Shown: positions 26,581 through 35,531 of the stretch, in pieces
How positions within the stretch are numbered: the first letter of the stretch is position 1
How the letters are laid out: every line of letters starts with the position of its first letter
NCBI GenBank assembly: GCA_965223305.1
Contig: CBDCWT010000074.1
Location: forward strand, 285,494-349,493
Source of the DNA: CBDCWT01 sp965223305
GTDB lineage: Bacteria; Planctomycetota; Planctomycetia; Pirellulales; Pirellulaceae
DNA length: 64,000 nucleotides
Reading direction: 5' to 3'
Program-made: the position numbers and the translations under genes
The notes under the pieces: generated by a model
What the model was told of the DNA's origin: nothing
Seen by the model: only the letters and a program-made list of their open reading frames with translations
Databases searched by the model: none

Positions 26581-28305
26581 ATGACCACTCGCTCCAAAAT
26601 CTCCTCTCGCATGTCGCAACCATGGTTTATGCGGGGACGCGAATATCGGCGTGACGGCGTCCCGGAGTATATTGTCGACGGCGATCGTTGGCCAGCTAAA
26701 GGTGTCGATGGCGACGATGCTTGGGCGCTGTTTTGCGCGAGCGCGGATGGCGACCTCGACAAGGCACGACGTCTAATCGACGGTGATCCCAACCTTGTAC
26801 ACGCTCAGATTTGGTATGCAAAGCCAATCGACGTTGCCATGCGCGAGGGGCATCTAGAGATCATGAAGGTGATGCTGGATGCGGATGAGCGGCGTTGGTT
26901 GTTCGATCACACGTGGGAATGGTGCTATGTCACGACCGAGAACGAGATGCGGCGGCGTGGCTTTGGCGAGCTGGTTGAATACCGCAAACGCTGGAAGGCC
27001 GGTTTGGCTCCAAATTACCGTCCAGAGTTCGACAGGCTGCGGGAACTCACCCAAAGGGACAAAGCCACGAGTTGGAAAGAGGTGGAAGCGTCGAACGCCA
27101 AAGTGATCGCTGCCGTGGACGCGGATCGCACTCTGTTGCAGGCGACCGATCGACGCGGCTTGACACTGATGCACGTGGCGCTGGAGGCGCAAAATCTTGT
27201 ACTGTTTACCGCTCTACTCGAACGAGATGCTTCGCTCGATACAAAGACTGTGCACGGGTGGGCTCCGATGGACTATGCAGTCGATTGTTTCCCTTCGGCG
27301 ATTCCCCTTCTGCTCCACCGTGGGGTCAAGCCAACGCTTTACACGCTGATTGCCTGCGGGCTAACCGACGATCTTCGCACGCGGCTGAAGACGGATGCTT
27401 CCGACATCAACGATCTCGGCATTCGGGACAAGACTCCGCTAACGTTGGCTACTCGACTGCGGAAGACGGAGATCGTCAAGGTGCTCCTTGAATTCGGAGC
27501 CGACCCGAACCGGCCCGTTCCCAACGGTGCCCACGGCGATGCCCTATTCATCGCGACCGAAAACTGGCACCACGACATCATGCGTCTGCTCTTGGAAGCG
27601 GGTGCCAATCCAAATGCCGAACTCGATTCGACCGGTTGCTGCCTGAGTACTCTCGTTGACCACAAGAAATGGGGAAACCACCCGGCTCGCGAAGCATACG
27701 ATTTGCTCATCGAACACGGTGCGGTCGATCCGGACGAAATCGATTTCACCAAACTTCCGCAGGAGATTGTCGAGCAGGTTTTTCCTATCCACTGGATGGA
27801 GAGCGTGGAGGACGTCGAAAGCTGGGCGAAGCACTACGGCACCGAGCGATTGAAAGACCTGTGGTGGGGGCTCGGTCCGCATTCGCGTCCCGGTCGCGAG
27901 ACGATGGAAGCCCTTATCCGACACGGGCACGACGTGAACCGTACCGATTGGTGGGGTCGAACCTTGCTGCAAGCCGAAGCGGCTGAAGGCAATCTCAGTC
28001 GCGCGAAGATGTTGCTCGATCTCGGCGCTGACTTGCATTCGATTGACGTGCAGAGCCACACGAACGCACTCGGCTACGCCGCACGCAACGGACAGGTCGA
28101 GATGGTCAAGTTCTTCCTTGAACAAGGCGCCGACAAAAACCCAGACGTTCCCACGTGGGCCAAGCCGTTGCGGTATGCGCAGGATTACCTCGAGGACCAC
28201 GCCACTCGTTACAGCGAGAAGGAGCACGACCAATCGCGCCTCAACGGCCACCGTACCAACCAGCCAGCGTCGGCCTACGAAGAAATCATTCAACTGTTGT
28301 CATAG
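26581..28305 (+). CDS. Large ankyrin-repeat protein (574 residues)
   Basis: The start at 26581 has only a weak ribosome site; ATG 26611 is an alternative. Ankyrin repeats run through most of the protein: LFCASADGDLDKARRLIDGD, GHLEIMKVMLDADER, TPLTLATRLRKTEIVKVLLE, DALFIATENWHHDIMRLLLE, GNLSRAKMLLDLGADLHSID and NGQVEMVKFFLEQGADKN. An insert (residues about 410-450) does not fit the repeat. No export signal is present. It is in tandem with another ankyrin gene and may be a paralogue of it. Confidence 0.85.
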   Translation: MTTRSKISSRMSQPWFMRGREYRRDGVPEYIVDGDRWPAKGVDGDDAWALFCASADGDLDKARRLIDGDPNLVHAQIWYAKPIDVAMREGHLEIMKVMLDADERRWLFDHTWEWCYVTTENEMRRRGFGELVEYRKRWKAGLAPNYRPEFDRLRELTQRDKATSWKEVEASNAKVIAAVDADRTLLQATDRRGLTLMHVALEAQNLVLFTALLERDASLDTKTVHGWAPMDYAVDCFPSAIPLLLHRGVKPTLYTLIACGLTDDLRTRLKTDASDINDLGIRDKTPLTLATRLRKTEIVKVLLEFGADPNRPVPNGAHGDALFIATENWHHDIMRLLLEAGANPNAELDSTGCCLSTLVDHKKWGNHPAREAYDLLIEHGAVDPDEIDFTKLPQEIVEQVFPIHWMESVEDVESWAKHYGTERLKDLWWGLGPHSRPGRETMEALIRHGHDVNRTDWWGRTLLQAEAAEGNLSRAKMLLDLGADLHSIDVQSHTNALGYAARNGQVEMVKFFLEQGADKNPDVPTWAKPLRYAQDYLEDHATRYSEKEHDQSRLNGHRTNQPASAYEEIIQLLS

Positions 28306-28472
28306 TGTCCGCGGTGCTGTTCGGTATTTGAACGAAAGAAACGATAGGCCGGTGAAGCAGTATCCGTAGTGGCTACAGATTTCCAATTACCGTAAATGGA
28401 AACTTACTCATGGCCGACAATGAAAATGCTGTACCTAGTCAGGGGTGATGACTTCATCGCAGGTGCCCGAAA

Positions 28473-28694
28473 ATGGTCAAGATCGTCGTTACAGAAAATC
28501 AAGCTAAAACTATCACCGAAGCGAAGGATGCCATCGAAATTGTCGACGGCCGCGGCAATCGGCTTGGCTTTGTTGCTCGCCCATTCACCGGCGAAGACGT
28601 TGCCATTGCAAGACGACGTGCGGCGTCCGATGAACCAAGGCGCACCACCGAGCAGGTACTCGATCGCCTCAAGAAGTCGTTGGAGCAGGAATGA
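28473..28694 (+). CDS. Antitoxin-like small protein
   Basis: A 73-residue protein: IVVTENQAKTITEAKDAIEI, then VDGRGNRLGFVARPFTGEDV and TEQVLDRLKKSLEQE. This layout (a short beta-rich start, DxxGxxLGF, FT-E-I/V and a C-terminal helix) is one I associate with a planctomycete and cyanobacterial antitoxin-like family that precedes ParE/RelE-type toxins. Its stop overlaps the start of such a toxin remnant by ATGA, which supports the assignment. With the toxin gone, it is an orphan. Confidence 0.6.
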   Translation: MVKIVVTENQAKTITEAKDAIEIVDGRGNRLGFVARPFTGEDVAIARRRAASDEPRRTTEQVLDRLKKSLEQE

Positions 28695-28770
28695 CCAAAT
28701 ACACAGTCGTTTAGGTCCTGAGCGTCGAAGACGAGTTAGTCGAAATCTGGTTGGCAGCTGACGATCGTTC
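28691..28770 (+). pseudogene. Remnant of a ParE/RelE-type toxin gene
   Basis: ATG 28691 overlaps the antitoxin-like stop codon. The frame reads MTKYTVV, then a TAG stop at 28712-28714 where Trp would be expected, then VLSVEDELVEIWLAADDRS. That is the typical start of a RelE/ParE-fold toxin (VV-W-xxAExELaxIWL). Homology ends abruptly at 28770, where the 20-bp repeat shared with 23709 begins, so the 3' two thirds are missing. The toxin is dead twice over: by the nonsense codon and by truncation. Confidence 0.6.
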
Positions 28771-28899
28771 ACAGGGATGTGATGCCAAGTCAGCGACGTA
28801 AGTCGTTGATTTGCGAGCCGCGAAGAACTCTGTTCTGAGCTTGGTGAGGTTGAAAAACGCCAGGAAGGCGTTTTTCAACAGGCAGCTAGCAACTGCCTG
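28769..28899. repeat. Mobile-element remnant with perfect hairpin
   Basis: Begins with the 20-bp sequence also found at 23709. It contains GTTGAAAAACGCC (28849-28861) and its exact complement (28867-28879) with a five-base loop, then a second inverted pair CAGGCAG/CTGCCTG (28879-28885 and 28893-28899). No transposase reading frame remains. It looks like the terminal part of an insertion sequence that removed the end of the toxin gene. Confidence 0.5.
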
Positions 28900-29035
28900 C
28901 TTGGCCGCCGCGCATGATTGATAGTGACCGGATGCGTAATCGCCGACCGCGGACCGAATCCCCATGGTCTCCAGGTCTTGCAGCTAACTTGGCTGGCTAT
29001 CGCGAGCTAACTCACTTGCCTATCCTTAGCTTCGC

Positions 29036-29605
29036 CTATCGTTGTCGCCTCCAGAGGCCAACCCCAACACAAGCCAACGATAGAAGAGCAATGTAAGTGG
29101 ATGGCTCAGGAACTGTCCGGCCATCTGACGCTATTACGATTGGAGAACGTACGGGGCTTGACACGGTTTGGCCCGCTGCCGAGACAGCTACAGAGTTGCC
29201 ATTGGAACTTGATACAGAATACCGTTCTCCGAATCCACCCATGATACGGAAGTCGCCTCTTGGCACCGGATACGGGAGGGTAATTGTAGTCGTCGTCACG
29301 TCGAATAGAAGTTGATCGTCTGTGATTGTGCTGTTACTTGGAGTCAGCGTGATTGTGCTTAGTCCCTCCGCGATATTGATCTCGTAATCTTGGAGAATGC
29401 TGCCTAGCGTCACGGACCCAGTAGTTCCATCCGTCGTGAAGAAACCAGCATTCAAGAGCAAGAAAGCCCCGTCGACGTTCTGCGTAGTAGAGCTTAGACG
29501 ATAAGTAATTGGCGCGGCCGAGACCATAGTTGCTGGAAATGGAAATACAAGTAGCGCCAGAACCGCAAAGGGGAGAGGGTGGGTTATCTTATGCAACTGA
29601 ACCAC
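29036..29605 (-). CDS. PEP-CTERM sorting domain protein
   Basis: A 189-residue protein with a signal peptide (LPFAVLALLVFPFPATMVSA), a beta-rich body with many Thr/Ser residues (TTTTITLPYPVPRGDFRIMG), and the C-terminal signal VPEPST-YIALLSLACVGVGLW-RRQR. Expected to be sorted by an exosortase and displayed or released at the surface. Same architecture as 23103-23675, but the bodies are not obviously related. Confidence 0.88.
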   Translation of the reverse strand: MVQLHKITHPLPFAVLALLVFPFPATMVSAAPITYRLSSTTQNVDGAFLLLNAGFFTTDGTTGSVTLGSILQDYEINIAEGLSTITLTPSNSTITDDQLLFDVTTTTITLPYPVPRGDFRIMGGFGERYSVSSSNGNSVAVSAAGQTVSSPVRSPIVIASDGRTVPEPSTYIALLSLACVGVGLWRRQR

Positions 29606-29852
29606 TGTTTATTCCTTACGCTGGATTAGGGATCGAATCCAACCTATCGGAGGACTCCGAAACTGTCAAATGTGCAACCAGAACAAACCGACTATTCGGA
29701 CGGAATTGCGTTTCAGCGCAAGCGACGAGGGCTGTCACAGTCCTACGACGTCCTACGCAGACTGAATCGATCAAGTTACTCGCACGTTGCAAGGCCTTAG
29801 TTGCGCTAATTGTCCAGCGATGGTGATCGCTGCTGATCATCAGACGGTTGAT

Positions 29853-30239
29853 TCAAGAATCAAAGAATCGCTTGCTATCGCGGACGGCAATCTTCCAGTG
29901 GTCGACGGAATCAATCTCGGCCTGATAAGTATCACACCCCCGATGCACAATGCCGGGCAACAGGTCGCCGAAGGCGTTGACTTCTAGAAGGTAGTGGCGT
30001 CTGAAACCCGGCGTGAACTCGCCTGGCGATTCGAGGCGAACAATTGCTTCAGCTGGGGCGTTCACCTCAGATTCGTGGTCCTTGAGCAGTCCTCTGTAGC
30101 GCAAGAGTGTTTCTGGAGCATTTCCCCGACTGACAAGTGCATCTTGGAAGAACGCGATGCGACCAGCCGATGCCTTGGCCACGGTTTCAGCGGATGGCTG
30201 GAGCGGTCCGAGAATTGGGTGTTCTTTGAGTAATCGCAC
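29853..30239 (-). CDS. Unrecognised open reading frame, possibly a decayed gene
   Basis: 128 codons with moderate protein-like composition (AGRIAFFQDALVSRGNAPET, RRHYLLEVNAFGDLLPGIVH). I recognise no family, and no ribosome site is evident. It lies alone in the 700-base gap between a PEP-CTERM gene and the large surface protein; the rest of the gap shows nothing. Confidence 0.25.
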   Translation of the reverse strand: MRLLKEHPILGPLQPSAETVAKASAGRIAFFQDALVSRGNAPETLLRYRGLLKDHESEVNAPAEAIVRLESPGEFTPGFRRHYLLEVNAFGDLLPGIVHRGCDTYQAEIDSVDHWKIAVRDSKRFFDS

Positions 30240-30309
30240 AACCCTCTTGCGAGGCGGCGAATCGTTCCCCTGCGGTCGCGGAGACTATTCCTTCGGAGAC
30301 CATAGACGA

Positions 30310-33300
30310 TCAGAGTGCATGGCGTAAGCCAAGTAGCTCGTGAATCGCGTCCTCGAGACTAAGCTGTGGCTCGATTTCCTGGTCTATTCGTGTGCCCAAC
30401 TCGGCCATGACACGATCGATTGCCGGCTGCTGGTCGCTTGCCGGAGCGAACACGAACCCCGCAGCTGAGTCACCGTTTGAATGATCGGCACTTCCCGAAC
30501 TCGCCGGGCTCTGCGGTGGGCCCGCCGGTGTACGCGAAGGCAGCGGTGACCGAAGAGAGCCAGCGTCCAAACTAGCAATGATCACGCCGCCGGGAATCGC
30601 CGGAATCTGAGGGACGGTAATCAGCGCTGCCGACTGTGCAAGCAGCGAAGCGTCCGCCGCGTTCAAACGATTATTGCCGCTGATGTCCCCGACGACTAAC
30701 GGATCGGCTCTCAGCGACGCTCCGAACCCACTTTCAAGCAACGCTGCATTCCGCGCTATCCCAGCAGCATCTGCCGCGTTCAAGCGACCGTTGCCCGACA
30801 CGTCGCCAAAGAAACTCACTAAGTGAAACGCGTCGTCCACCACTGCCGGAGCTTCATTGTCGTTCCCATCACTGACAATCACACCTTGCAGATCCAACAC
30901 CTGCTGCATTCCATAAATCCCGCTGGGATCTGTCGTGGGGACCGTCGCCTGCACGTTCAGGAACTCGCCCGGGCCCGCGGCTAACGGCGTCGTACTGAAG
31001 AATACAAAGATCGCCAGGCCTGGCGTGCTGGTGTTGGCAATCACCGATGCGCCCGACGGCGCATCCGCTCCCACAATCCCGCCGGTTATCGTCAGCAAGT
31101 TCGGGTCGTAGCCAACCCGCAGGTCCACTGCGCGGACATTGGTTCCCTCGCTGATCGTCACCGGAAACCCATTGGTTGCGTCAGCCGGTAAATTCACGGC
31201 TTGACCGGGGCCGCGCACAATGTCTGGAATTCCGATCGTCACCGAGTTGGCTGCCGGCTCGGCAATCGTAAACTGGCTCGTGTAATTGTCCCCCTCCGTG
31301 CCGTCATCGTTCCCATCCAGCAGCTGCCCGCTCACGTCTACAAAGCCATCGACGCCACTCCGCAACGTTACGGTGTAGGTGTCCGCAGCCAGCGGGCCGC
31401 CACTCTTGACAAAAGTCACTTCACGGACCGACGGATCGACTACCAGTGAACCCGCCACGGTCCCCACTGCCGCACCCTGCAAAGTCACGTCAGCGCCACC
31501 CATGCCGGCTCTCACAGTGTCATAGAGATTCAGAACGGCCGTGTTCAGATCGGTGCTGAACTCCGCTGTGAATCCCGACTCGGTCGGCGTCACATCTATG
31601 ACTGTCAGCTTTGGGGGATCGTCGTCATCGGTGATTGTCGTTGTCTGCCGCTGTGTACCGACTTCGTTGCCGCCCGTGACGTTGGTGATGTCGACGATCA
31701 CCGTCTCGTCCGGTTCGTTGTCCATGTCTTGGACGGCGGTCACCGTAATCGATCCGCTGGTGGCACCGGGGGCAACAACGATCTGTGTTCCCGAGGCAGT
31801 GAAGTCATTGGCCGCGGCTGTGCCGCTCAGGCCGAGGTCGATGGTGACCGCTTCCGTGGTGACGGCGGAGAGTGATGCCGTGAAGGTTGCAATGCCGGAG
31901 GCTTCCGGAATCGACGCGTTGTCGACCGACAGGGTCACGTCGGGCACTACCGCGTCGTCATCGTCGACAATGGTGACTGTAACCTGCTGTGTACCACCCT
32001 CTTGGCCGCCGGTGACGTTGGTGATGTCGACAACCACCGTTTCGTCATCGTCATCCACGGTATCCTGAACCGCGGCAATTGTGATCGAACCGGTCGTTTG
32101 CCCGGCCGGGATCACGACCTGCGTACCAGAGACCGTATAGTCGTCCGTGAGGGTAGCCGTGCCGGTTACCTCGAGGTCGATCGTCACGGGCTCGGTATGT
32201 GCCGCTGAGAGTGTGGCGGTGACCGTCGCCGTACCCGCCGCTTCGACAATGCTCCCGTTGTCGACGCTCAGCGTCACGTTGGGTTCAAGGTTCTGGTTGA
32301 TGAACAGCCGGGCGCCAGCGGCGGTGTAGTTCGCGGTAAAGAGGTCGAGGTCGCCGTCACCGTCAACGTCTCCTAGGTCGACGTCGCGGCTCCGTTTAAA
32401 GCCGTCCCAGGTCAGAAACGTTCCACCAGAGAACGCGCCAGCTCCATCATTTTCCCAGACACGGGCCCCGTTCAAACTCCCGACGACGGCATCCAGGTCA
32501 CCATCCGCGTCGAGGTCACCGAGAGTTACGCTTCTAGCCGCCGTGCCCGCATCAAAGGATCCGGCGCTGGTAAATGCGGCGTCGCCGTCATTCAACCAGA
32601 CAGTCGGGCCGCCCGTCCCGTAGTCGTCGGCAACAATCGCATCTAGATCCCCGTCGTTGTCGATGTCGCCAATAATGGCACGGCGACTGGACGAGAATCC
32701 ACCCAAGGCCTGACCGGTGTCGGTGAAGGTTGCGTTGCCGTTGTTCAGCCACACGCGGTTCGGCCCACCGAAGTTCGCCGAATAGAAATCCAGATCGCCG
32801 TCACCGTCCAAGTCGCCGACTTCGATCCCAAGGCTGGTCAGCGTACCAAGCGCCTGCCCGGTATCGGTAAACGTGCCGCTCCCATTGTTAAGCCAGACGC
32901 GTTTGGCTGCATAGTTGACACCCTTGACGACATCAATGTCGCCATCACCGTCCAGATCACCGAACCCCTGATTTCCACCTCCGAGTGACTGGCCGGTAGC
33001 AATGAAGATACCGTTGCCGTCGTTAAGAAACACATTGTCCCGGACGACGTCGAGATCGCCGTCTCCGTCGACGTCGACGAATTCGCCGGACCCCAGCGTT
33101 TGGCCGCTGTCAGTAAAGACACCCGTGCCGTCGTTGAGCAGAATGTTGTCTCCAAGTGCATCGACATCTCCATCCTGGTCCACATCGCCGAGGTCTGATC
33201 GGTTGCCATGGCCAGAAGTGAGGACCTGCCCGGAGTCCACAAACTCGCCACTACCTGAGATACTTTCCGTATGGAATTGCCACACCTTCGGTGTGGCAGC

Positions 33301-33693
33301 ACCGCCCGCTGTTGTTACGCCTGCTGTGATCGTTGCTCGCACCAATTCGCCGGGCTGGAAGTTGCCCGACGGTTGGTGGGTTGCAACGGCACCGGCTGTG
33401 GTCACCGTCGTGTCAGCCGCTGTCAGCGTGCCCTGGCTGAGAGAGCCATGGACGACAAATGTCTGGGGAGTTGCCGCAGTCACATCCTGGTCAAACGTCA
33501 CGGACACGGCGGTCGCCACCGAACCAACGACAGAATTTGCTGGCGGGTCGACATTAATAACTGTCGTTAGCAAAGTTCGGCTTTCCAGACGTTCGCAACC
33601 AAGGCGGCGGATGGCTCGCAACAGACGCGCGCGTCGATCCCATCGCGTTCGAATTCGCGACACTTCGAGGTGTTTCTTGCGGTTGTGCATCAT
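30310..33693 (-). CDS. Large surface protein: LEPR-XLL, FG-GAP/VCBS, Calx-beta, cohesin-like and dockerin domains
   Basis: 1127 residues. ATG 33693 (or 33690) follows GAGGAA; the open frame upstream lacks signals. A basic N-terminus leads to RLESRTLL (residues 35-42), the planctomycete LEPR-XLL signal. Next is a bacterial Ig-like domain (VDPPANSVVGSVATAVSVTF). About seven FG-GAP/VCBS repeats follow, with calcium-type loops such as DVDQDGDVDAL, DVDGDGDLDVV and DIDNDGDLDAI. Two Calx-beta domains come next (LSVDNGSIVEAAGTATVTAT and a second copy), then a cohesin-like domain (VTIGIPDIVRGPGQAVNLPA). Last are two dockerin-type repeats, GDVSGNGRLNAADAAGIARN and GDISGNNRLNAADASLLAQS. Likely a calcium-stabilised adhesin or scaffold outside the cell. 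Confidence 0.85.
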   Translation of the reverse strand: MMHNRKKHLEVSRIRTRWDRRARLLRAIRRLGCERLESRTLLTTVINVDPPANSVVGSVATAVSVTFDQDVTAATPQTFVVHGSLSQGTLTAADTTVTTAGAVATHQPSGNFQPGELVRATITAGVTTAGGAATPKVWQFHTESISGSGEFVDSGQVLTSGHGNRSDLGDVDQDGDVDALGDNILLNDGTGVFTDSGQTLGSGEFVDVDGDGDLDVVRDNVFLNDGNGIFIATGQSLGGGNQGFGDLDGDGDIDVVKGVNYAAKRVWLNNGSGTFTDTGQALGTLTSLGIEVGDLDGDGDLDFYSANFGGPNRVWLNNGNATFTDTGQALGGFSSSRRAIIGDIDNDGDLDAIVADDYGTGGPTVWLNDGDAAFTSAGSFDAGTAARSVTLGDLDADGDLDAVVGSLNGARVWENDGAGAFSGGTFLTWDGFKRSRDVDLGDVDGDGDLDLFTANYTAAGARLFINQNLEPNVTLSVDNGSIVEAAGTATVTATLSAAHTEPVTIDLEVTGTATLTDDYTVSGTQVVIPAGQTTGSITIAAVQDTVDDDDETVVVDITNVTGGQEGGTQQVTVTIVDDDDAVVPDVTLSVDNASIPEASGIATFTASLSAVTTEAVTIDLGLSGTAAANDFTASGTQIVVAPGATSGSITVTAVQDMDNEPDETVIVDITNVTGGNEVGTQRQTTTITDDDDPPKLTVIDVTPTESGFTAEFSTDLNTAVLNLYDTVRAGMGGADVTLQGAAVGTVAGSLVVDPSVREVTFVKSGGPLAADTYTVTLRSGVDGFVDVSGQLLDGNDDGTEGDNYTSQFTIAEPAANSVTIGIPDIVRGPGQAVNLPADATNGFPVTISEGTNVRAVDLRVGYDPNLLTITGGIVGADAPSGASVIANTSTPGLAIFVFFSTTPLAAGPGEFLNVQATVPTTDPSGIYGMQQVLDLQGVIVSDGNDNEAPAVVDDAFHLVSFFGDVSGNGRLNAADAAGIARNAALLESGFGASLRADPLVVGDISGNNRLNAADASLLAQSAALITVPQIPAIPGGVIIASLDAGSLRSPLPSRTPAGPPQSPASSGSADHSNGDSAAGFVFAPASDQQPAIDRVMAELGTRIDQEIEPQLSLEDAIHELLGLRHAL

Positions 33694-33907
33694 GAGTTCC
33701 TCGACCAGTTCGGAACGCGCCAACTTCGCAGGAACGCCCAGCAACGGCTCGGTTCGGCACACGGCAAGCCAACGCGCCAAAAGAAATGGCATCTCGGCCA
33801 GATCTTAGGTGGCACTCCCGCTGGTGTCAAGAAATCCGGATGCTGCGGGCTTGTCCCAGTAGCCACAGTCCGCTTCCTCTGTTCGCCGTATGATGAGGCA
33901 TCGCCGG

Positions 33908-35257
33908 CTAGTTTCCCGCTCGGGATGCGATCTCCGCTCGTTCCTCGGGCGTTACCGGACGCAGCCGAAGTTCAAAATCAGAGAGTCGGGGCGTGCACTC
34001 GTAAGTGCCGTCTACGGGAGTACAGAACATATCGTATTGCGTGGCATAGAAGCCGCCCTCGGACGCTGTCAGGAACGCGAATTGCGATCCTAGATTGGGC
34101 TCCTTGTATACGAGACCGCCCTGGCTCGTGTGAGCAATCTCGACGAAGGTTCCGATGGGTTCCAGAATGAACTCGCCAATAAACTCGCGCGCTTCCGTCT
34201 TAGAGTATGTTTTTCGAGCCAGCTTCAAGCTGCGATAGCTGGTTGCTTTACCAGTCGTGATATTCAACAGCGCGTCGTCAAATCCAAACGAACCGAGGTA
34301 CATGTTGGACAGGTTGATGATCGTCAGGTCATGCTTTGAATCTCTGATGAAGTGCGAACAAAAGCCGGGCCTTCTGCCGTCAAGGAACAGCACCTCCCTC
34401 CTCGGCAAGATCGTTTCCCACGTTTCTTCGGAGAGAAGATTGTCACGGTACAGAAGCCTTGAGAATTTCAACAAGTCGTTGGGGGTTGAATAGCATCCTC
34501 CCCCGCCGATCTTGATTGCCGTGGCAGCGAACCTCGGCTTGGCAATCAACCCACCACGAGGGCCCGGTTTATATCCCGACGCTAACCGTTCCACGACAGA
34601 AAATGGGCGTTCTGCACCTGTGTCGTGAAGCTGCAACGGTCCAAGCACGTCCTCGTGGAGATAGCGATAGTAATCCTTCCCAGATATCTTCTCAATCAAG
34701 GCCGCCATCACGGCATAGGCACCGTTGCTGTAACCGCGATCCGTACCCGGATCGAAGCTCAACGGCACTGCCGTCAACCGACTGATAATTTCAGCCAGAG
34801 AAATGTTTGTCTTCGCGAGCTCATCGTACCACGGAAGACTGTTCAGATGCGCTATTCCGGACGTGTCGTCCAACAGGTGTCGGACGGAAATTTCATTTGA
34901 CCTCGGAAGAGCGGGGAACTGTTTTTCCAAAGTTTCATCCGGGCCGAGTTCCCCATCCTCGAGCAGCGTCGCCAGCGCGATTTTGGTGAAGGACTTTGAG
35001 ATTGAAGCAATGCGGAACCGGGTGTCGGCCGTGTTGGGAACGCCAAACTCAAAATTGGCTTTGCCGTATCCCTTCTGAAAGATGACCGTGTCTCCCTTAG
35101 CCACCAAGACGTAACCTGAATAGAGAGCATGCTTCGCGTAATCGCTAATGAAGGCGTCAAGGCGTGCCAGGTTATCGTCCGCATGAATTGATGAGGGCAA
35201 GCACACTGCCCCGGCAGACATACCTATTAAACTAGTTACCAAGATGAGCTTTCCCAC
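33908..35257 (-). CDS. Class C beta-lactamase-family serine hydrolase
   Basis: A 449-residue protein. GTG 35257 is preceded by a strong AAGGAG and starts a signal peptide (GKLILVTSLIGMSAGAVCLP). The penicillin-binding fold shows the SxxK motif SISK (Ser about 85) in FRIASISKSFTKIALATLLE, the second motif YSNGAY, and HLLDDTSGI. Members are peptidases, esterases or D-aminopeptidases rather than true antibiotic-resistance enzymes. An extra C-terminal domain (ARKTYSKTEAREFIGEFILE onward) is usual for the family. Location is probably periplasmic. Confidence 0.85.
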   Translation of the reverse strand: MGKLILVTSLIGMSAGAVCLPSSIHADDNLARLDAFISDYAKHALYSGYVLVAKGDTVIFQKGYGKANFEFGVPNTADTRFRIASISKSFTKIALATLLEDGELGPDETLEKQFPALPRSNEISVRHLLDDTSGIAHLNSLPWYDELAKTNISLAEIISRLTAVPLSFDPGTDRGYSNGAYAVMAALIEKISGKDYYRYLHEDVLGPLQLHDTGAERPFSVVERLASGYKPGPRGGLIAKPRFAATAIKIGGGGCYSTPNDLLKFSRLLYRDNLLSEETWETILPRREVLFLDGRRPGFCSHFIRDSKHDLTIINLSNMYLGSFGFDDALLNITTGKATSYRSLKLARKTYSKTEAREFIGEFILEPIGTFVEIAHTSQGGLVYKEPNLGSQFAFLTASEGGFYATQYDMFCTPVDGTYECTPRLSDFELRLRPVTPEERAEIASRAGN

Positions 35258-35531
35258 TTTGATCTCCTTCCTCGAAACCTTTCTGCTGTCCAACCTGGTG
35301 CTGAGAATTCCATTGGCCAATGCGCCCAACAGCCAATGCACACGTGGCGTACTGGCACTGACATGCGATCCGCACTTGGTGTCACACGCGGCGACTACCT
35401 GGCGCAGGGAACAGATTAGCCGTCAGGAAGCATACGAACTTGAAGCCGGTCTGCGGACGAAAAACTCGTGAATTGCTCACACGGATGGTGAACTGCGGTT
35501 TCGGGGGCGACAGTCTTGGTAGAATGACCGT

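Noticed and set aside
33002..33808. 268-codon open frame antisense to the large surface protein
   Set aside because: It is a shadow of the repeated GC-rich coding sequence on the other strand; its composition is Ser/Thr/Pro-rich without motifs.
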